Shown piece by piece: positions 5,566-7,933 of a DNA stretch of 7,933 bases. A program made the position numbers and the translations under genes. Under the pieces are notes generated by a model. That model saw nothing but the letters and a program-made list of their open reading frames with translations, was not told where the DNA came from and did no database searches. Location: contig JAQUGU010000077.1 of the NCBI GenBank assembly GCA_028683995.1, positions 1-7,933 on the forward strand. Direction: 5' to 3'. Every line of letters begins with the position of its first letter. The first letter of the stretch is position 1. Source of the DNA: Syntrophomonadaceae bacterium (GTDB lineage Bacteria; Bacillota; Syntrophomonadia; Syntrophomonadales; Syntrophomonadaceae).

Positions 5566-6672
5566 ATGTTTCAGTTTGAACTCTTGAAACAGGATAGTAA
5601 CAGCTCGGCCCGTTTGGGGCAGATAACGACCGGACATGGGGTTATTGACACACCGGTTTTTATGCCGGTAGGAACCCAGGCCACAGTTAAAACCCTGACT
5701 CCCGAAGAATTATATGAAATAGGGGTGCAAATAATATTATCCAATACCTATCACCTGTACCTGCGTCCGGGGGAAGAATTAGTTGCAAAGGCTGGAGGGT
5801 TGCACCGCTTCATGAACTGGAAAGGGAATGTTTTGACCGATAGCGGTGGTTTTCAGGTTTTTAGCCTGGCCAAACTGAGGCGTATTAGTGACGAGGGGGT
5901 GTATTTTAATTCTCATATAGATGGTTCCGTTCATTTTTTGAGTCCGGAAAAAGTTATGCAGATAGAACAGCAACTGGGTGCCGATATTGCCATGTGTTTC
6001 GATGAATGTGCCCCTTACCCTTGCACTTACGAGGAAGCTCTACAGGCTGTAATCCGAACCTCACTATGGGCAGGGCGTTGCCGGGAGAACCATCATCGGA
6101 GTGACCAGACCCTATTTGCCATTGTTCAGGGTAATATTTTTCCTGACCTCAGGCAACGAAGTGCTGAAGAGCTTTTGAAACTGGATTTTCCCGCCTACGC
6201 TATTGGGGGACTTAGTGTGGGTGAACCAAAAGAAGATATGTACAGAATACTGGAGCTTATGCATGACCTGCTGCCGGCGGACAAACCCAGATATCTGATG
6301 GGGGTGGGTACACCGGAAGACTTGCTGGAAGGGGTTAAAAGGGGGGTGGATATGTTTGATTGCGTACTTCCTACCCGCCTCGCCCGGCATGGAACAGCCT
6401 ATACCGCAGAGGGAAAAATAACTGTACGTAATGCTCAATTTGCTGATGACTTTTCCCCCATAGATAATTGCTGTGACTGTTATGTATGTCGCAATTATAG
6501 CCGGGCTTATTTGCGACACCTTATAAAGGCCGAAGAAATACTGGCGCATAGACTTCTTAGTTATCATAATGTTTACTTTCTGGTGAAATTGATGGAAAAT
6601 ATAAGGAGTGCTATCAACCTGGGGGTGTTTTCGACCTTTTACCATGATTTCTTAAACACCTACAGGTTTTAA
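5566..6672 (+). CDS. tgt: tRNA-guanine transglycosylase (Tgt)
   Basis: The 368-residue enzyme exchanges guanine 34 for preQ1 in tRNAs with a GUN anticodon (Asp, Asn, His, Tyr), the first tRNA-level step of queuosine synthesis. The TIM-barrel motifs are present: VFMPVGTQATVKTLTP (31-46), LSNTYHLYLRPG (58-69), LTDSGGFQVFSL with general acid Asp92 (90-101), CFDEC (144-148), IVQGN (186-190), YAIGGLSVGEP (211-221), and MFDCVLPTRLARHG with nucleophile Asp265 (263-276). The structural zinc site is complete: Cys303, Cys305, Cys308 and His334, with the usual C-x-C-x2-C-x25-H spacing. The ATG at 5566 is preferred to the GTG at 5563 because AGGAGA ends 5 bases before it. Length is normal. It is separated from queA by a repeat-containing gap, so coupling with queA is through the transcript, not by translation. 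Confidence 0.97.
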   Translation: MFQFELLKQDSNSSARLGQITTGHGVIDTPVFMPVGTQATVKTLTPEELYEIGVQIILSNTYHLYLRPGEELVAKAGGLHRFMNWKGNVLTDSGGFQVFSLAKLRRISDEGVYFNSHIDGSVHFLSPEKVMQIEQQLGADIAMCFDECAPYPCTYEEALQAVIRTSLWAGRCRENHHRSDQTLFAIVQGNIFPDLRQRSAEELLKLDFPAYAIGGLSVGEPKEDMYRILELMHDLLPADKPRYLMGVGTPEDLLEGVKRGVDMFDCVLPTRLARHGTAYTAEGKITVRNAQFADDFSPIDNCCDCYVCRNYSRAYLRHLIKAEEILAHRLLSYHNVYFLVKLMENIRSAINLGVFSTFYHDFLNTYRF

Positions 6673-6694
6673 CAGGAGGAATCTACCTGTTTTT
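6671..6694 (+). terminator. Weak hairpin with T-run after tgt
   Basis: AACAGG (6671-6676) can pair with CCTGTT (6686-6691) over a 9-base loop, and TTTTT ends the structure at 6694. The stem is only six pairs and half AT, so at best it is a leaky terminator or attenuator between tgt and yajC. The loop side contains AGGAGG (6674-6679), a perfect Shine-Dalgarno sequence with no ATG, GTG or TTG at a useful distance. Confidence 0.2.
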
Positions 6695-6724
6695 AGAGAA
6701 TATTAATAAAGTTTAGGAGTGATT

Positions 6725-7009
6725 ATGAGTATGGGAGCTGCGAATGCTCAAAGTTGGTTGTCAATGCTGGTCTGGTTAGGGGTATTTATACTGATATTTT
6801 ATGTTTTTCTGATAATGCCCCGTAAAAAAGAAGAGAAGAGACACAAAACCCTGCTGGAAGAAATGAAGAAAGGAGACAAGGTTGTATCTATAGGTGGAAT
6901 TAACGGGACTATTGCCCGGATTAAAGATGATACCGTGGTGTTAAAAATTAGTGAAAACACTGAAGTAGAGTTTTTAAAAAAGGCCATCGCCTACAGGGTT
7001 GAGGACTAA
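6725..7009 (+). CDS. yajC: Preprotein translocase subunit YajC
   Basis: The 94-residue product is YajC, a small membrane partner of SecDF in the Sec export complex. It has one transmembrane segment at about 12-31 (WLSMLVWLGVFILIFYVFLI). The signature follows immediately: MPRKKEEKRHKTLLEEMKKG, then DKVVSIGGINGTIARIKDDTVVLKI, a small beta domain on the cytoplasmic side. Size and order of parts are typical. The ATG at 6725 is preferred because AGGAG (6715-6719) is 5 bases upstream; the GTG at 6719 overlaps that site. The tgt-yajC order is conserved widely, from Proteobacteria to Bacillota, which supports the call. The next gene starts 6 bases after the stop. Confidence 0.95.
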   Translation: MSMGAANAQSWLSMLVWLGVFILIFYVFLIMPRKKEEKRHKTLLEEMKKGDKVVSIGGINGTIARIKDDTVVLKISENTEVEFLKKAIAYRVED

Positions 7010-7015
7010 AGTTCT

Positions 7016-7675
7016 ATGGTAAGCTTGGAAGCGGTGAAAAAGAATTCGCTAGTGCAAACTTTTATTGAGAAAGGCAATGAGCATTTGGGGGTAATGGGAT
7101 TTACCGACCATGGGTATTTGCATTTATCCCTGGTAAGCCGTCTCAGTAGAGAAATAATGTTAAAACTAGGTTATAATGAGCATTTAGCCGAGCTTGCAGG
7201 GATTGCAGGTTATATGCATGACCTGGGTAATGTAATCAATCGTAATGGACATAGTCAGAGTGGAGCTTTAATAGCTCAGGTAATACTTCGTCGTATGGGA
7301 ATGGATATTAGCGAAGTGGCAATTGTTTGTGCGGCCATTGGTAACCATGATGAGGGCAGCGGGCACCCGGTTAATCAGGTAGCTGCTGCTCTTATACTGG
7401 CGGACAAGTCGCATGTACATAGGAACCGGGTACGTAACCTGGATATAGCTACTTTCGATATCCATGACCGGGTGAATTACGCTGTGGAATATTCGATTCT
7501 AAATATTGATGATGACAATCGGATTATTACCATGGAACTGGCTATTGACACCAGCATATGTCCGGTGATGGAATACTTCGAAATTTTCCTGAGTCGGATG
7601 CTGATGTGTCGGCGAGCTGCTAATTTTCTGGACTGTGAATTCGAATTGGTTATTAACGGAGCCAGGCTTTTATAG
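7016..7675 (+). CDS. HD-domain phosphohydrolase of unknown substrate
   Basis: The 219-residue product carries the metal-binding signature of HD-superfamily hydrolases: TDHGYLH (His32, His36), GYMHDLGN (His68-Asp69), NRNGHSQSG (His79), GNHDEGSGHP (His111) and ADKSHVHRNRVR (Asp130). With this full set it should be an active, metal-dependent phosphohydrolase, probably on a nucleotide or cyclic nucleotide, but the sequence does not reveal which. The C-terminal part, about 150-219, has no motif I recognise. No signal peptide or membrane segment is seen, so it is likely cytoplasmic. The ATG at 7016 has only a weak site, GAGG at 7001-7004 inside the end of yajC, suggesting translation coupled to yajC. 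From memory, clostridial genomes often carry such an HD gene between yajC and secD, which hints at a link to export or membrane work, but this is not established. Confidence 0.85.
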   Translation: MVSLEAVKKNSLVQTFIEKGNEHLGVMGFTDHGYLHLSLVSRLSREIMLKLGYNEHLAELAGIAGYMHDLGNVINRNGHSQSGALIAQVILRRMGMDISEVAIVCAAIGNHDEGSGHPVNQVAAALILADKSHVHRNRVRNLDIATFDIHDRVNYAVEYSILNIDDDNRIITMELAIDTSICPVMEYFEIFLSRMLMCRRAANFLDCEFELVINGARLL

Positions 7676-7709
7676 ATTTGCTAAAGTAGTTGGAAGGAGG
7701 AACACGACG

Positions 7710-7933
7710 TTGCAGGAAAAAACCCCCAGTATTCTGGTAATCACGATAATAGTAATCGCGCTGGGATTACTGACTTATTTTCTTTACCAACCCATTTTTA
7801 ATAACGTGAACCTGGGACTGGATTTAAGTGGTGGACTGCGGGTGGTTCTTCAGGCTCAGGAGAAAACGGGTCAGGAAGTAACCCCCGATACCATTCAAAA
7901 GGCAGTAGGTATATTGCGTGACCGGGTTGATAA
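7710..7933 (+). CDS. secD: Protein translocase subunit SecD, 5' part only
   Basis: The first 74 codons of secD are present and the frame is open to the window end. SecD, with SecF, uses the proton or sodium gradient to help exported proteins leave the Sec channel. The N-terminus has one transmembrane segment at about 8-27 (LVITIIVIALGLLTYFLYQ). It is followed by the conserved VNLGLDLSGGLRVVLQA (33-49) and by TIQKAVGILRDRVD (61-74), the beginning of the first periplasmic-side (here extracellular) domain. The start codon is taken as the TTG at 7710, because the strong site AAGGAGG (7694-7700) lies 9 bases upstream and no ATG or GTG is available before the membrane segment. It follows yajC and the HD gene in one probable operon. 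Confidence 0.93.
   Translation, partial: MQEKTPSILVITIIVIALGLLTYFLYQPIFNNVNLGLDLSGGLRVVLQAQEKTGQEVTPDTIQKAVGILRDRVD

Noticed and set aside
6112..6645. Open frame of 177 codons on the - strand
   Set aside because: It lies wholly inside tgt, whose protein is unambiguous on the + strand. The antisense product has no recognisable motif and no ribosome binding site was evident, so it is a shadow frame.

Overview
The window looks like a stretch of chromosomal core genome from a Gram-positive, endospore-forming member of the Bacillota, most likely a clostridial anaerobe of the Syntrophomonas / Desulfotomaculum type. The evidence is gene content and order: a BofC-like sporulation protein, then ruvC-ruvA-ruvB, queA, tgt, yajC and secD. 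Bacillus subtilis keeps a very similar order (bofC-ruvA-ruvB-queA-tgt-yajC). The clostridial traits are the presence of ruvC, queH and an HD-domain gene between yajC and secD. All genes found lie on the + strand. The genus is inferred from general resemblance and has not been checked.

Layout: 1-147 is a non-coding leader with two small inverted repeats. 148-705 is a BofC-like protein with an N-terminal membrane anchor. 706-868 holds a purine-rich degenerate repeat followed by a good sigma-A-type promoter. 869-3065 is ruvC-ruvA-ruvB, the full Holliday-junction branch-migration and resolution set. 3066-3409 has no gene and holds a repeat element bounded by 41-42 bp imperfect inverted repeats. 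3410-6672 is a queuosine block (queH, a small DUF2905-like membrane protein, queA, tgt). 6725-7933 is the start of a secretion block (yajC, an HD-domain hydrolase, and the 5' end of secD, which runs off the window).

How the genes work together: RuvA and RuvB migrate Holliday junctions and RuvC cuts them. Tgt puts preQ1 into the anticodon wobble position of GUN tRNAs, QueA converts it to epoxyqueuosine, and QueH reduces that to queuosine, so the last three steps of Q biosynthesis sit together. YajC and SecD are accessory parts of the Sec translocon.

I found no undescribed multi-gene system. The most interesting signals are repeat elements. The best is an 80-bp near-palindrome at the start of queA, within what appears to be an exact 90-bp in-frame insertion: deleting the 90 bp between two GAAAAC direct repeats restores a QueA of normal length and N-terminus. 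Second is the inverted-repeat element between ruvB and queH, with a partial, diverged relative between queA and tgt.
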